A DNA stretch of 6,047 bases from Hyphomicrobiales bacterium (GTDB lineage: Bacteria; Pseudomonadota; Alphaproteobacteria; Rhizobiales; Afifellaceae): positions 1 to 6,047 of the forward strand of contig JACCSN010000678.1 in assembly GCA_013812985.1 (NCBI GenBank). Reading direction: 5' to 3'. Positions 5,128 to 6,047 of this stretch are shown in pieces. The position numbers were made by a program, and so were the translations under genes. How positions within the stretch are numbered: the first letter of the stretch is position 1; every line of letters begins with the position of its first letter. The notes under the pieces are model-generated. The model was not told the origin of the DNA and did not search any database. It saw only the letters and a program-made list of their open reading frames with translations.

Positions 5128-6047
5128 ATGGAATCGCCTTTCGCCGGCTCTCCGCTCCTGTCGCCGATCTTCGCGTCGCAAGCGGTGCGCGCCATCTTCT
5201 CGGATCGCATGATCCTCCAGGGGATGCTGCGTTTTGAGCTGGCGCTTGCCGAAGCCGAGGCCGAGCTGGGCGTCATTCCGGCGAACGCGGTCCCTTTGAT
5301 CCGCCAGTCGTGCAATGCCGGCGATTATGACTTGGAGGAGATTGGGTATGCCGCCGAATTCGCCGGCAATGTCGCGATCCCGCTGGTCAAGGCGCTGACG
5401 GAGAGGACGCCCGAAGAAGCGCGCGGCTTCGTTCATTGGGGCGTGACCAGCCAGGATACGATCGACACCGCGTTCATGCTGATCGCGCGACATGCCTTCG
5501 TAGTAATCCGGACCGACATCAAGGAAACGATCGGCACGCTGATCGAAATGGCGGATGCTCACCGGGCGACCCTGATGCCCGGCCGCACCTTGATGCAGCA
5601 GGCGCTGCCCATCACCTTCGGCTACAAGGCGGCGGTGTGGCTGTCCGGCCTGACCGAAGCCGCGCGTCGCCTTCGCCGAGTGGCGGACGAATCGCTGGCT
5701 TTGCAATTCGGCGGGGCGGCGGGGACTCTCGCCGCGCTCGGCGAGGATGGCCTGAAGGTGCGGGGGGCGCTGGCCAGACGGCTGGAACTCAACGAAGCGC
5801 CGATCACCTGGCATGCCGAGCGCAGCCGCATCGCCGACATCGCCGCGGCGCTCGCCGGGCTGTCCGGCGCCTGCGCCAAGGTCGCCAGCGACGTGCTCCT
5901 GCTCATGCAGACGGAAGTCGCCGAAGCCTTCGAGCCGTCGGCTCCCGGCAAGGGCGGCTCCTCCACCATGCCGCACAAGCGCAACCCGGTTGGCGCGGCG
6001 GCGATCCGCGCCAATCACCGCAGGATCGTCGGGCTGACGACCACGAT
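5128..6047 (+). CDS. pcaB: 3-carboxy-cis,cis-muconate cycloisomerase, C-terminus outside window
   Basis: This enzyme converts 3-carboxy-cis,cis-muconate to 4-carboxymuconolactone in the protocatechuate branch of the beta-ketoadipate pathway, in the cytoplasm, as a homotetramer of the fumarase/aspartase superfamily. The 306 visible residues align along their length with the bacterial PcaB pattern: IFSDR and LQGMLRFE near 23-37, HWGVTSQDTIDTA at 103-115, PGRTLMQQALPITFG at 151-165, LQFGGAAGTLAALG at 192-205, LLMQTEVAEAFEPSAPGKGG around 258-277, and the superfamily signature GSSTMPHKRNP at 277-287. The second region reads RTxxQ without the His of adenylosuccinate and argininosuccinate lyases, which favours PcaB over purB. 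PcaB proteins are usually 350-450 aa, so 50-150 residues lie beyond the right edge. The start, ATG 5128, is 19 bp after the cupin stop and lacks a clear ribosome binding site, which suggests co-transcription and perhaps translational coupling. Confidence 0.93.
   Translation, partial: MESPFAGSPLLSPIFASQAVRAIFSDRMILQGMLRFELALAEAEAELGVIPANAVPLIRQSCNAGDYDLEEIGYAAEFAGNVAIPLVKALTERTPEEARGFVHWGVTSQDTIDTAFMLIARHAFVVIRTDIKETIGTLIEMADAHRATLMPGRTLMQQALPITFGYKAAVWLSGLTEAARRLRRVADESLALQFGGAAGTLAALGEDGLKVRGALARRLELNEAPITWHAERSRIADIAAALAGLSGACAKVASDVLLLMQTEVAEAFEPSAPGKGGSSTMPHKRNPVGAAAIRANHRRIVGLTTT

Noticed and set aside
5065..6018. A 317-codon open frame on the minus strand opposite pcaB
   Set aside because: The plus strand encodes the full superfamily signature GSSTMPHKRNP and other PcaB blocks. 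The minus frame is Arg/Gly/His-rich without motifs.
1..6047. tRNA, rRNA or CRISPR array
   Set aside because: No cloverleaf-like segment, rRNA-like block or regularly spaced direct repeats were seen. Nearly all of the window is explained by six protein genes.

Overview
The window comes from a GC-rich genome. Dense CDSs with G/C at third positions, a Tat-exported sugar-binding protein, a CoxD/CoxE-like ATPase–VWA pair, a beta-ketoadipate pathway gene and a composite palindromic repeat starting TTGTCATCCCGG together suggest an alphaproteobacterium, probably Hyphomicrobiales (Bradyrhizobium, Bosea or Beijerinckiaceae-like). This placement is inferred from protein and repeat style, not from a marker gene.

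Layout. Positions 1-2113, minus strand: the start of a CUT1-type carbohydrate ABC importer operon. The substrate-binding protein (788-2113) is transcribed first, then the first permease (1-719, running off the left edge); a hairpin in the gap between them overlaps the permease ribosome binding site. Positions 2114-2328 hold no gene: they carry the importer's upstream region and the 3' end of the next transcript. Positions 2329-4692, minus strand: a MoxR/CoxD-like AAA+ ATPase (3739-4692) followed by a CoxE-like VWA protein (2329-3525), with a 144-bp composite palindromic repeat (3572-3715) between them. Positions 4734-6047, plus strand: a small cupin protein (4734-5108), then the N-terminal 306 residues of 3-carboxy-cis,cis-muconate cycloisomerase, pcaB (5128 to the right edge).

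How the genes work together. The importer genes are a normal uptake operon whose remaining parts (second permease, ATPase) should lie beyond position 1. The AAA+/VWA pair is expected to act as a chaperone-like complex that remodels or activates another protein. In the best-studied relatives (CoxD/CoxE) the client is a molybdenum hydroxylase, but none is encoded here. The cupin and pcaB are 19 bp apart and probably co-transcribed, in protocatechuate catabolism. The ATPase and cupin genes are divergent, with only about 41 bp between the chosen starts.

I found no clear new defence, mobile or RNA-based system. The most interesting non-coding structure is the nested palindromic repeat inside the ATPase–VWA operon. 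The large plus-strand ORFs opposite the minus-strand genes look like GC-rich shadows.
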